This document shows, in pieces, positions 45,222 through 54,356 of a stretch of DNA of 64,000 bases. The stretch comes from Desulforamulus profundi (GTDB lineage Bacteria > Bacillota_B > Desulfotomaculia > Desulfotomaculales > Desulfotomaculaceae), in assembly GCF_002607855.1 (NCBI RefSeq), contig NZ_AWQQ01000054.1, forward strand, positions 1 to 64,000. The letters run 5' to 3'. Under the pieces are notes generated by a model that saw only the letters and a list, made by a program, of their open reading frames with translations, was not told the DNA's origin and did not search any database. Made by a program: the position numbers and the translations under genes. Numbering within the stretch: position 1 is the stretch's first letter; every line of letters starts with the position of its first letter.

Positions 45222-45938
45222 TTATGCTTCTTGTTTTTTAGCGGATTTACTCATGGTAATGCCCAATCCCTGGCACAGGTAATAGATGGCGAAACCATAC
45301 CACAGGGTGTAGATCAGGTAGAACACCATCATAAAGGTCATGACGCCGCTGTTATCCTTTACCTGCTTGGCTTCTACTCCGTAGTAGTTGTAGGAAGGCT
45401 CAATGACTTTTTTCTGGAACTGGGTTATGGCCACTGACTCCTTAAACCTCTCCTGTTTTTCCAGGTCTTTTACAATGGCTTTTGTTATGCTGTACCAGCG
45501 GTTGGTAGCATCCCTGGGGTCGGTACCATATTTCTGCTGCACAACATCACCCTTATTTTCAAACATATTGCTGCAGTCTTCGGAGATGTTTGCCAGCAGT
45601 TTGCCCAGGTCGGCCTTTACTTTAACGTTTTGTTTATCAACGCTAACCTCTGAGCCGTCCACCTTTTGTAAAGCCTTGGACCACCTGTCAGCCTGCGCTT
45701 CGTCTTTGCACTTTAAAGCAACCTCAATTTCAGTGCCGTTCCACTTGTCGATCTTTTTAACTTCACCCTGGATTACATCGTAAACGGAACCCTTGGAAAT
45801 GGAGTTGAACATATCATCGGCAAATTCCAAACCGTTTCTGCCGTTGCCGAAGGACGGACTCATCATGTACGCATAGATACCCAGGAAGGATGCCATCATA
45901 ATCAGCCCGATAAAAAAGGCTTTGCTATCTCTAATCAT
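45222..45938 (-). CDS. Two-helix membrane protein, cassette copy 2
   Basis: Unrecognised, 238 aa, intact. N-terminal helix FFIGLIMMASFLGIYAYMM is followed by SPSFGNGRNGLEFADDMF and a ~130-residue soluble domain with IEVALKCKDEAQADRWSKAL, DPRDATNRWYSITKAIV and VIEPSYNYYGVE. The C-terminus has a helix pair (VMTFMMVFYLIYTLWYGFAI, YYLCQGLGITM) and a Lys-rich end. The soluble domain is probably outside the cell, given a short cytoplasmic N-terminus. ATG 45938 overlaps the TSUP stop as TAATG, so translation is coupled. Very similar to the copy 1 protein except in the soluble domain, where substitutions concentrate. Confidence 0.75.
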   Translation of the reverse strand: MIRDSKAFFIGLIMMASFLGIYAYMMSPSFGNGRNGLEFADDMFNSISKGSVYDVIQGEVKKIDKWNGTEIEVALKCKDEAQADRWSKALQKVDGSEVSVDKQNVKVKADLGKLLANISEDCSNMFENKGDVVQQKYGTDPRDATNRWYSITKAIVKDLEKQERFKESVAITQFQKKVIEPSYNYYGVEAKQVKDNSGVMTFMMVFYLIYTLWYGFAIYYLCQGLGITMSKSAKKQEA

Positions 45939-47222
45939 TAATGGCTCACTCCTTTCCCACCGGATGCCACGGCGCCTTTGGCAGATTCAGCCTCAATGTG
46001 GGGATACCCTTGATAAAGGACATTATGATCCAGCCGGCAAATAGAAGTACCAAACCAAAGAAGATCCAGGCTCCGATATCGGCAAGGAGCTTGCCGGTGG
46101 CTGCATCCATTTGAATATAACCCATCTGCGCCATTTTCTCGGGCAGAGCAAAGGCCCTGTTCACAAAGCCGGCCATAATGGCAATGGCGTAAAAGGCACG
46201 GATGTAAATGCCGGAAACAACCTTGGTGGTGGCTGCGCCGATTTGGATGCCCAGCAGGGAGCCCACCAGCATGCCCATGGCCAGGGTATAGAAGATGTAG
46301 CCATAGATGGCGTACTGGGCGATGGAACTGTAACCGGCGGTAAAGATAATCTGCAGAATATCGGTACCAACGGTGGTAAAGGAGGAAACACCCAGACCAT
46401 AAACAAACATCGGGAAGGTCAGGAAGCCGCCGCCCACACCCATGATGGCTGCGGCAAAACCAACGATGGCACCGCAAACAGCCACAAACCAGCCGGAAAT
46501 CTTACGGCCGCCGGGTGTGATGTCTTCGTCAAACTTCACCATCGGAGCAAGGTTGATGCTTTGTAATTTAATGGCCAGTTTAGTCATGCCCACCGGACCG
46601 CCATGGGCATCTCCACCGGTTTGATGTCTGGTTTTAATGAAATCATACATGGAGTAAAAACCAAGGAAGCCTAACATTACAACATAAACTGTGCTGATCA
46701 TAAAGTCGCTTAACACAGGGTTGGCATTAAACAACGCCCGGTTCAGGCTGCCGCCGGCGGTAACACCCACACCGGAACCCACCAGAAAGGCAATGGCCAG
46801 AGGAACGTTAACGTTACCCAGTTTTTTGTGAATTACAGTACCCATGATGGCTTTGGCAAAGATGTGGAACTGGTCGGTACCGACCGCCAGGATCCCCTTA
46901 ACGCCCAAGCTCATCAGGCAGGAGTGATTACGAAACCACCGCCGGCACCGATACAGCCGGTAATCAGACCCGCACAGATACCCACAGCCATGGAACCGTA
47001 GAACATGGTGGGGTTATAGTGAGAAGGTCCGAAGGCACTTTTGCCGCCAATGAAATAAGGTAAATCTGCCGCATGACCAATGGCCGGAATAACTAAAGGA
47101 AGCATCATGATTGCTAAAATCAGCAAATGTTTTCTGTTCTTGATGATGTTATTGGACATTTCCAGTTCCCATTTGGCGTGAGCCCTGGATGCGGACATTA
47201 ACGCTTCATACAATCCGCGCAT
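45938..47222 (-). CDS. TSUP (TauE/SafE) family permease, cassette copy 2, two frame breaks
   Basis: Close paralogue of the copy 1 permease, with the same Gly-rich turns (CAGLITGCIGAGGGFVITPA, IVGFAAAIMGVGGGFLTFPM), insert and length. As written, it stops after VITPA at 46914; one C in GCCTG restores ALMSLGVKGILAVGTDQFH. Near 45990 the frame leaves at PTLRLNL; one G in AGGCTG restores PTLRAESAKGAVASGGKGVSH and the stop that overlaps the next start. ATG 47222 follows AAGGGGG. The DNA of the two permease genes is far more alike than that of the first cassette genes, so recent homogenisation is possible. Confidence 0.82.
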
Positions 47223-47393
47223 TTGGGCAACCCCCTTCAAATCAAGTCTCAAAAGGTGCTTAAGGTTAAAATTTTTGTCTAATGGTAGTGACAAATATTC
47301 ATTAATTATTTGCCCCAACGTATTGAATGTTCTTTGCGAAGGTGCTAAAATCAGAAAGAAAATGAAGAAATTTGTATTGACAAAAATTTTTTC

Positions 47394-48794
47394 TTATATC
47401 TCACCCCCTTGATGCGGTGTGTTCATTGCGTTGAGGATTTGGTTTTTAAGAATCTCAAGCTGTATATGGCCTGAGATGATTTCCGGTGAATAATGGTAAT
47501 CTACATATAAATTGATGGGCGGTATCTTTAATTGATCCGTTATCACATGGAACTGGTCTGTTTTAACGTCCAGCCCATCCTGCATGGGAAGTTCCCCGGC
47601 GCCGGCATTATGAAGGACCCAGGTGGTCATGAACTTCGATTGTTTCTTTTGGTTCAGACCTTCTTCGTTAATGCTGTAACTGAATGACTGGTCACTTTCA
47701 TTAAAACTGTAAGTAACCAGATTTTCACACTGGTTGGTCTTGATAACACTGTCTGCTTTCTTGCGAACAATGGATTCTTTGGTTAGTTTGCCCAGTAAAA
47801 CGTCTGCTTTGATGGTTTCCAAACCGGCAGAAACCTTGGCCAGTTTTGCTTTGATCTCCTTGATCTTCCCTTCACTTACCTGCTTATGCCTGACAACCTG
47901 AAAGAATACGTTATTATCTTTTAGCACACTCCCCCTTTCCAGTGCTGCCAGGATTTCTCCATGCACATCCGAGACCGGTTTGGCAACGGGCAAGGTGGTG
48001 TTGTGGAGAAGGTTTTCTTCGTCCAAAACAAGGATGTTTTCGGACAACAGGTTCTTTATTCTCTTAACCAGGACACTTAGTTGCCGGGGGATGTCGCATG
48101 ATTCCTCCGCATATTCAAAATCAACCGGAGCACCTTGATGGTCGCAGGCCAACAGCAGAAAGATTTCTTTCTGATAACCCTGTGGCATGTAAACACTCCC
48201 CGTCATGTCAACGTCAAAGGAATTCCCTTCAAACGTACCTTTAAAGAGATGGATGATGACGGGCTTGTGAATATTATCATTACCACCGGCAACAGGAATT
48301 CTGGTTTTTAGCAAAATTTCCTTTGCTTCATCCTGGCCTAATGCTTTCATTACGTTGTAAAACTGCAGACTGGTTGCATCAACCAGGCCCATGTTTTTAC
48401 AGACCTCTTGCACAGGTTTGTTGACTTCACCGGCTGTCATGAATTTAATGGCCAGTGCCTCTGCTACCTCGTAAGCTCGCTCTCCCAATAGTTGAGTCAT
48501 AGCCTGCTTCAAGTGGGAGATATTCAAAAACCTTTTGATTTCATTGGCCTGTGAAGTAATATTCAGAGAAACTTTAGGTTCATTTACCTGGGTTTCAATT
48601 TCATTGTGCAGTTTTCTCAAGCTGGCAATCAAGCAGTTAATACGATCCGAGGACAGGTTATCCACGCTGCCAAAATTGGCAATGACCCGTTGTTTAACCT
48701 TCCCATCTTGACGGTAGTTTTCAATTAACTTTACATAGACATACTCTTTGCCGTTTTTCTTGGTGGTTATCTTGCGAAAAAACACATCCTTCAC
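47394..48794 (-). CDS. Transposase-derived (IS1634-like) protein, cassette copy 2
   Basis: A 466-aa intact paralogue of the copy 1 protein. FFRKITTKKNGKEYVYVKLI and RQDGKVKQRVIANFGSVDNL match the N-terminal domain of IS1634-type transposases. GSVYMPQGYQKEIFLLLACD and QGAPVDFEYAEES resemble the strands around the catalytic core, but the expected DDE residues are not in place. The C-terminus (DQFHVITDQLKIPPINLYVD, YHYSPEIISGHIQLEIL) is conserved between the copies and unlike transposase tails I know. Start GTG, in the context GGGGGGTGAAGGAT. It lies ~170 bases upstream of the TSUP gene on the same strand. A regulatory or DNA-binding role is inferred. Confidence 0.68.
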   Translation of the reverse strand: MKDVFFRKITTKKNGKEYVYVKLIENYRQDGKVKQRVIANFGSVDNLSSDRINCLIASLRKLHNEIETQVNEPKVSLNITSQANEIKRFLNISHLKQAMTQLLGERAYEVAEALAIKFMTAGEVNKPVQEVCKNMGLVDATSLQFYNVMKALGQDEAKEILLKTRIPVAGGNDNIHKPVIIHLFKGTFEGNSFDVDMTGSVYMPQGYQKEIFLLLACDHQGAPVDFEYAEESCDIPRQLSVLVKRIKNLLSENILVLDEENLLHNTTLPVAKPVSDVHGEILAALERGSVLKDNNVFFQVVRHKQVSEGKIKEIKAKLAKVSAGLETIKADVLLGKLTKESIVRKKADSVIKTNQCENLVTYSFNESDQSFSYSINEEGLNQKKQSKFMTTWVLHNAGAGELPMQDGLDVKTDQFHVITDQLKIPPINLYVDYHYSPEIISGHIQLEILKNQILNAMNTPHQGGEI

Positions 48795-49278
48795 CCCCCA
48801 AACCTAAAGCTAATGAATATATAACCGGTTGACGAATTCTGCTTCACATAAAAAGCAGGTTTTTTATGACAATTATTTTGTAAATAAATTATTCTATTGG
48901 CAATAAATTTTTATAGGGGAGATATTCTTTGTCATCTTCTGTTTTCGGTTATGCTATCAAAAGGTTTTTTTGATTTCAAGTACTTTTTTTGCACTAAAAT
49001 AAAAAATATTTTTCATTAGCAAATCTTTATCATTACGTATTTGAACATTTATAAAGATTATTCATGGTATGACAAAATTTATTTGTCATTACTCTTTTCG
49101 AGATAAAAAGATATACTTTTTAGAGTAAAAATCGGTACTCATAGTGAAAAATTTGTTTGAATAATGTTCTTTGATGTTTTTCTTGGTTTTTTCTTAAATA
49201 ATCTTGACAAAATACTTTTTCTTGCTCTTGCCTGCAATCCAAAATCCTATTTTTTAAGAATAAATCCTAAAAATGATA
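48795..49278 (-). promoter_or_regulatory. Regulatory region of TSUP cassette copy 2
   Basis: Non-coding, very AT-rich. It contains the perfect inverted repeat TGACAAA-ATTTA-TTTGTCA (49070-49088). About 60 bases downstream on the minus strand lies the block at 48976-49010 (CAAGTACTTTTTTTGCAC, AAAATAAAAAATATT on the plus strand) shared with copy 1. A plus-strand hairpin CTGCTT/AAGCAG with a T run lies at 48839-48866. Confidence 0.55.
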
Positions 49279-49320
49279 AACCTGCAGTTGAAACCATTTA
49301 TTCCTAACTGCAGGTTTTTT
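49279..49320. terminator. Terminator of the VWA protein gene
   Basis: AACCTGCAGTT and AACTGCAGGTT form a perfect 11-bp stem with a 16-base loop just beyond the stop at 49325, with T-rich sequence on both sides. Confidence 0.82.
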
Positions 49321-49324
49321 CATC

Positions 49325-51124
49325 CTATTCTTTCTCAACCAGCTTTTTCAGCAGTCGACCGAATTCGGTGGTGACAGTGTAATAATCGGTCCAGGGAATG
49401 CTGTATTCGTAACCATATTCCAGGGGGCGGTCTCCCACCAGAATATTGATGGTATTGCACCCCAGGGCTTTCAAACGCCTTACCTGTTCTTTTACCAGTT
49501 TTGTCTCCGGTCCGGGGTTGGGATTGCCGTCGGCAATGACAATTAAAACCTTTTGCACAAAGGGACGACCTTCGGACATTAACCGGAGAGCGGCATATTT
49601 CAAAGCGGTACCCTCGGGGGTGGTCCCTTCCGCTCCGGTCATGCCGATGCGGGCTTTGTTGGTTAAACCGGGGGAGTAGAGTTCGTACATATTTACTGCG
49701 CCTTTCAGGTTAAAACCAAAGACCCAGGTTTTCACCGAATCAACCGGTTCCAGGGCCTCCACAAACAGGGCTGCCAGGTTGCGGGCCAATTCTACTCTGG
49801 AGTTTCCATTCCCTGCAGGGTACACCATGGAGGCGCTGGTGTCCACCAGCAGGCCGATGTCCAGATTGCGGGTGCGGGTTTCGATAATTTCCGTGCAGCG
49901 AAAAATTTTGTTGGAAAACCTGGCCTGGTAAAGGGAGTCTTCGTCCAATTCGCCGCTGGGAAGTTGATACTGGTTGATCACCTGCCGGGTGTTGGCCCAA
50001 CTCAAACGGTTTCTAAGTCGAATGACAAAGGGTTTAACCACGCTGCGGGCCTGTTCATATCTTTCAGCGGCTCCTTCGTCCGGTAATGACCTTCGGAAAA
50101 CCACCATGGGCGGCGGTGGCGGCGGGTAACCGGGGTCGAGACCCGCTTCCATCAATTCGCTCATGTTAGCCACCTGGAGCTGCTCCTGGCGCATGTTTTG
50201 AATCAGGTTTTGCAGATCGCTGGGGATATTGGTTTTGTTGTTGGCCGTAGCACTGCCAGGCTCCGCCTGGTGTTTGCCCCGGTTGTTGTAATCCAGCAGG
50301 GAACTGGGCAGTGAATAGGCAATATCATGCTGCACCAGGTTGCCAAACAGTTCGTCGTAAATTTTTCTGGCTACCGTTCGGGTATTCAGTTTCTCCAACC
50401 GGGCCGGGTTGTCAATGTAGATCATCTTTTTCAGCATGTCCGCCACGTTGTTGACCCTGGCCAACCGGGAGACATAGTCCCTGGAGGATCGCATCACCAG
50501 CAAAAATTCTGTGGCACGTAAATTCAGTTCGTTTTCCATCAGGTTTTTGGTGGGCTTATGGGCCCATTTGTCAGGGTCCAGGTCAAATTCATAGCGGCGG
50601 TGCTTCCAGAAGTAGCCCGCATAACCCGGGTAATACAAGGTGGTCAGGTGTTCCACGTAGGTGTCTTCCACCACATTGCGGATTACCGCCATAAAGGGGT
50701 TGCCCGGCATTTCGGTATAGTATTCCGGGGAGCTGAACTGGGCATGGGCGGCCTCATGCAGGGCCATGCCGGTCAGTACGTCCACGATGTCGGGCATCAG
50801 GTATCCCTTGGGGGGGTTGAAAAGTGGTTCCGCGCTGAGGGCGATTTGTTTGGCGGCAAAATCGGTTCTGGTTTCTTTGGAGCTGAAGTTGACGATAAAT
50901 TTATGGCGGCCATGGACGATGTCCACCACCCTGGATACCGCCCCCAGGATGGCTGTCATGGCCATGGCCTGGGCGTCTGTGTCTTCGGAGGTCAGGAGTT
51001 TGTGGCTGAAGAGGGCATATTGCTGGCCGGTGCCGTTCTTGTTGTTGTCCAAACCCCGGCCGGTGAGCCAGAAGTCTGAGAGGCTTTTGTTTTTCCAGAG
51101 TTCTGTTTGGGTTGGAGAGGCCAT
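49325..51124 (-). CDS. VWA-domain protein with an HEAAH zincin-like motif, partner of MoxR ATPase
   Basis: A 599-aa cytoplasmic protein. The N-terminal ~250 residues contain VDVLTGMALHEAAHAQFSSP followed ~30 residues later by NVVEDTYVEH, an HExxH plus distal Glu pattern of zinc peptidase-like domains. The C-terminal ~200 residues are a von Willebrand A domain with the metal site DIGLLVDTSASMVYP and later VLIVIADGNPNPGPE. The order metal-site domain then VWA recalls CobT-like and MoxR-associated proteins. ATG 51124 follows GGAGGTGA. It lies 112 bases downstream of a MoxR-type ATPase gene. Such pairs remodel or insert metal into target complexes; the target here is unknown. Confidence 0.82.
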   Translation of the reverse strand: MASPTQTELWKNKSLSDFWLTGRGLDNNKNGTGQQYALFSHKLLTSEDTDAQAMAMTAILGAVSRVVDIVHGRHKFIVNFSSKETRTDFAAKQIALSAEPLFNPPKGYLMPDIVDVLTGMALHEAAHAQFSSPEYYTEMPGNPFMAVIRNVVEDTYVEHLTTLYYPGYAGYFWKHRRYEFDLDPDKWAHKPTKNLMENELNLRATEFLLVMRSSRDYVSRLARVNNVADMLKKMIYIDNPARLEKLNTRTVARKIYDELFGNLVQHDIAYSLPSSLLDYNNRGKHQAEPGSATANNKTNIPSDLQNLIQNMRQEQLQVANMSELMEAGLDPGYPPPPPPMVVFRRSLPDEGAAERYEQARSVVKPFVIRLRNRLSWANTRQVINQYQLPSGELDEDSLYQARFSNKIFRCTEIIETRTRNLDIGLLVDTSASMVYPAGNGNSRVELARNLAALFVEALEPVDSVKTWVFGFNLKGAVNMYELYSPGLTNKARIGMTGAEGTTPEGTALKYAALRLMSEGRPFVQKVLIVIADGNPNPGPETKLVKEQVRRLKALGCNTINILVGDRPLEYGYEYSIPWTDYYTVTTEFGRLLKKLVEKE

Positions 51125-51236
51125 TGGATGTCACCTCCATTAGTAGGTTGGTTTGTTCGGTATTTGCAGATCCGTGAGGTATGTTTTGCATGGCATACCC
51201 TACGGGTATTCCATACTCCGCAACTCTTGCCTATTG

Positions 51237-52076
51237 TTATTTCAAATACGCTTGAATCACCTGCAGCACCGTAGTTTGCTCGCTGTCCACGCCACCCTCC
51301 GGGGAGAAGCGGTTCACGAAGGTGTATTTCAGGGCGGTATTTAAGGGTTGTCCCCGTTTGACCAGCGCGGCGGCTGAAATGGCCGGGCGGAAGCCGGTGG
51401 GGCGGCTCAGGCTTTCTTCGTGGTAGAGGGTGTTTAATTTATGGGTGATCCTGGCCAGCAGCAGGGCGTGGTCCGGGGTGGCGCCGTAGACCTTTTCCAG
51501 CAGGTCGGCCATTACTTCAACGGGCGGTAGCGTCAACTGCAGGGTTTCAAAGCGGTCTTCCACCGCGGTGTCTTCCATAAAGGTGCCGGTATGGCTGCGG
51601 CCCCGGTTTTCGGTGGCGATGAAGATGCAGCAGGGATGGACGGAGATGTATTGTTTGGTTTCTTCGATAAATACTTCCCGGTTGTGGTCCAGGATGGTGT
51701 AGATGGAGTTGTGAATGTCCGGCGTGACCCGGTTGAATTCATCCAGGGCCACAATACCCGGGCGCTGAATGGCAGCTACGAATTCGGATTGGATAAAGAC
51801 GGTTTGTCCCCCGATAAATTCCCAGTGACCAAACCAGTCCCTGGGGGTGCGAATGGCCCCCACATTGACCCGGTGGAAGGGCAGGTTATGGGCCTGGGCC
51901 AGTCGTTTGGTCAGTTCGGTTTTTCCTGTGCCGGGGTCGCCGGTCAGCATAACATTGATGCCGGAAAACATTAAATCCTGCATAACGGATAATTTCTCCG
52001 GATCTACCCAAAAATCCGGTAAAATTTCCACATTGGTACCCCATGGGTCTTGCTGAACCGCTTTTTCTATAGTCAT
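51237..52076 (-). CDS. MoxR-family AAA+ ATPase (CbbQ/NorQ-like)
   Basis: Hexameric ATPase that works with a VWA partner. Walker A is VMLTGDPGTGKTELTKRLA, Walker B GIVALDEFNRV and sensor 1 CIFIATENRGRSHTGTF. RFETLQLTLPPVEVMADLLEK and LSRPTGFRPAISAAALVKRG cover the arginine finger and lid regions. 279 aa, complete. ATG 52076 follows GGAGGG. The VWA gene is directly downstream. The ATP hydrolysis and complex-remodelling role is well established for the family; the client is not identifiable here. Confidence 0.9.
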   Translation of the reverse strand: MTIEKAVQQDPWGTNVEILPDFWVDPEKLSVMQDLMFSGINVMLTGDPGTGKTELTKRLAQAHNLPFHRVNVGAIRTPRDWFGHWEFIGGQTVFIQSEFVAAIQRPGIVALDEFNRVTPDIHNSIYTILDHNREVFIEETKQYISVHPCCIFIATENRGRSHTGTFMEDTAVEDRFETLQLTLPPVEVMADLLEKVYGATPDHALLLARITHKLNTLYHEESLSRPTGFRPAISAAALVKRGQPLNTALKYTFVNRFSPEGGVDSEQTTVLQVIQAYLK

Positions 52077-52306
52077 AATGAACCCTCCATATGGTTGTTA
52101 ATTAAATGCTACTTCTACAAACTATTATACATACCCTTTCGTGTTAGAAAAATGCAAGAAATGTTGGGTAGTACGGGGTCATTTGCCATAGAACCATACC
52201 TATATATGTACCCCGTTGAAGTTTTTCTCTCGCCGCATTTTAAAACAGGATTTTCCACTTGGATGGCGAATGTGGTAATGGAACGGCAAATAACGGGGGT
52301 TCCGCT

Positions 52307-52582
52307 GTGGAAATCAAGCGTATGGATCAACAATACATCTATTGGAAACACAAAAGCCAGTGGTGCGTAGCCAAGGTTCAGGTGAGTCCTTCGTCGGACA
52401 AGGTCTACCTGTACATCTGGCAGTTAGACGGAACCTTTGTGGGCATGACGGCCGGCAAAAGCCCGGAGACTGTCCTGCAGTCCCAGGGCTACAAGCTGTG
52501 GTTACGGGAGGGAAGTCCTAATCTCAAGAACCTTTTAGGCGAAAAGATAAAAAACAAGCAGGAACAGATTGAATTGTTTTAA
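52307..52582 (+). CDS. Unrecognised 91-aa protein
   Basis: A small soluble protein with many Trp, Tyr and Lys: IKRMDQQYIYWKHKSQWCVA, VYLYIWQLDGTFVGMTAGKS and LGEKIKNKQEQIELF. GTG 52307 follows GGGGG at seven bases; earlier in-frame codons from 52259 read into DNA that looks non-coding. No family is recognised. It is followed after ~60 bases by another small gene on the same strand. Confidence 0.6.
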   Translation: MEIKRMDQQYIYWKHKSQWCVAKVQVSPSSDKVYLYIWQLDGTFVGMTAGKSPETVLQSQGYKLWLREGSPNLKNLLGEKIKNKQEQIELF

Positions 52583-52643
52583 GATGGGAATAATGTCCAA
52601 AAGGACGAGTATAAAGCAAAGTTTCAATTTAGGAGGATTAGAG

Positions 52644-53087
52644 ATGGCACAAGAACCAATGTTTGATGTGATTCAGGAGTATGGCGGCGCTGCTTACAGC
52701 CCGGATTTCGGCGCCTGGGCAGATCTAAATTATGAAGAAAACGGCAAAGAATTTGCCCGTACCACCATGGTACTGGTAAATCCCGCCTGGACGGAACCCT
52801 TGGAAAAGGCCGGGGGAGAATATTTCCCTCCCAACTGGGCCTATGATCCCGAAGCCGATATGTACCTGCTGCTGGTGAAGTGGCAAAACGGGGTGCGCCT
52901 GCCCATAGCTTTCCGCAAGGAAGAAGCCGGCAAGTTACTTTTTGATAATTATGTAAAGATACCCTTTGATATTATGATTGCCAATAAGAAAATATCCGGC
53001 AATATTGAAGAGGACGAAAGTTTGAGAATGCATGTGCTGTGGGATGTAAAATTCAGCAAATCGCCGCAGGCTGCCTGGCCTGAGTAA
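52644..53087 (+). CDS. Unrecognised 147-aa protein
   Basis: A soluble acidic protein (FDVIQEYGGAAYSPDFGAWA, PNWAYDPEADMYLLLVKWQN, RLPIAFRKEEAGKLLFDNYV). ATG 52644 follows AGGAGG at a spacing of eight bases; in-frame codons from 52569 lack a site. The C-terminal part has strand-like segments (FDIMIANKKISGNIEEDESL). No family is recognised. It ends before a terminator. Confidence 0.65.
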   Translation: MAQEPMFDVIQEYGGAAYSPDFGAWADLNYEENGKEFARTTMVLVNPAWTEPLEKAGGEYFPPNWAYDPEADMYLLLVKWQNGVRLPIAFRKEEAGKLLFDNYVKIPFDIMIANKKISGNIEEDESLRMHVLWDVKFSKSPQAAWPE

Positions 53088-53105
53088 AATTTCATAAATA
53101 TTTTG

Positions 53106-53138
53106 GAGCAGCGAAGGGTTTACCTTCCTGCTCTTTTT
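53106..53138 (+). terminator. Terminator after the 147-aa protein gene
   Basis: GAGCAG-C-GAAGG and CCTTC-CTGCTC pair around GTTTA and run into TTTTTT. Confidence 0.85.
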
Positions 53139-53187
53139 TGGTTATATTAAATTTACCGTTAATTTTATGATGGCCGAAAGGATTCCT

Positions 53188-54356
53188 ATGAGAAAGAATA
53201 CAACAGCCATAGCCATTTTATTTATTATTTTGTTTCTGGTTATGGTGGGTTTTGGTATCGTCATTCCCATTATGCCGTTTTTTATTACCCACCTGGGGGG
53301 AGGCCCCACAATCCTTGGGCTTTTTATGGCTTCTTACTCCCTGATGCAGTTCTTCTTTTCTCCTTTTTGGGGCAGGTTGTCAGACCGGATTGGCAGGCGG
53401 CCGGTCATTCTGATCGGTTTAAGCGGTTACGCCATTACCTTTATTCTCTTTGGCTTTGCCAACAATTTGTGGATAATGTTTGCCGTGAGAATCCTGTCCG
53501 GTATCATCTCATCGGCAACTCTGCCCACGGCAATGGCCTATATTGCCGATTCCACCGGGGAAAGCGAAAGGTCCAGGGGTATGGGTATGATGGGCGCCGC
53601 ATGGGAGTGGGGATGATCTTTGGCCCTGCCCTGGGAGGATGGCTGGGCCATTACGGCTTTCACCTGCCTTTCTTTGCGGCGGGCGGCCTGGCCCTGTTAA
53701 CCTGTCCCTTTGCCTATGCTTTCTTGCCTGAATCGCACACCGACCGGGGCAGCCAGGTTACAGAAGCCCAGGCCAGGTTATCCCCGGGCGTCATCAACCA
53801 TCCCCTGTTTACTCTCTTTCTCCTTGGTTTTATCCTGCATTTCACCATGGCCATGTTTGAAGGAACCTTTGCCCTGTTTGCCAAAGACAGGGTTGGCTTT
53901 GGCCCAAAGGAAATGGGGACATTGTTTACGGTTCTCGGCGTGATCGGGGTGGTTGTTCAGGGAGGATTCATTGGCAAGCTGGTGAAGCGTTTTGGCGATG
54001 TTAATTTAATCAAGGCCGGCTTAGCCATTTCCGCTGCGGGGCTGCTTTTAATATGGGTTTCCCCCGACATGGGCGCCATGTTTGCCAGCACTGCCATTTT
54101 TAATATCGGCGGCTCACTGATGGGACCCAGCGCCTCCACCCTGGTCAGTAAAAATTCCACCGGGGGACAGGGCGCCTCCATCGGACTGATGCAATCCTTT
54201 GGCAGCCTGGGGCGGATTTTAGGCCCGGTGGTCGGTGGCGTGTTATATGATATTAACATGAACATCCCTTATATCGCGGGGGCGGTGATCCTGGTTCTGA
54301 TCGTCCTGCTGGCAGACAGCAAAATTGAAAAGTACGATATCGTAGCGGCCCGGTAG
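53188..54356 (+). CDS. MFS multidrug-type transporter, frame broken at ~53600
   Basis: Twelve-helix major facilitator of the DHA1/TetA-like branch. The first helices (FIILFLVMVGFGIVIPIMPF) and loop motif GRLSDRIGRRPVILIGLSG are clear. After GMGMMGAA the written frame gives WEWG and stops. One C in GCCGCATGG restores AAMGVGMIFGPALGGWLGH, motif C of the antiporters, and continues to 54356. ATG 53188 follows AAAGGA; codons from 53167 lack a site. The joined protein is about 390 aa. Substrate unknown. Confidence 0.83.
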
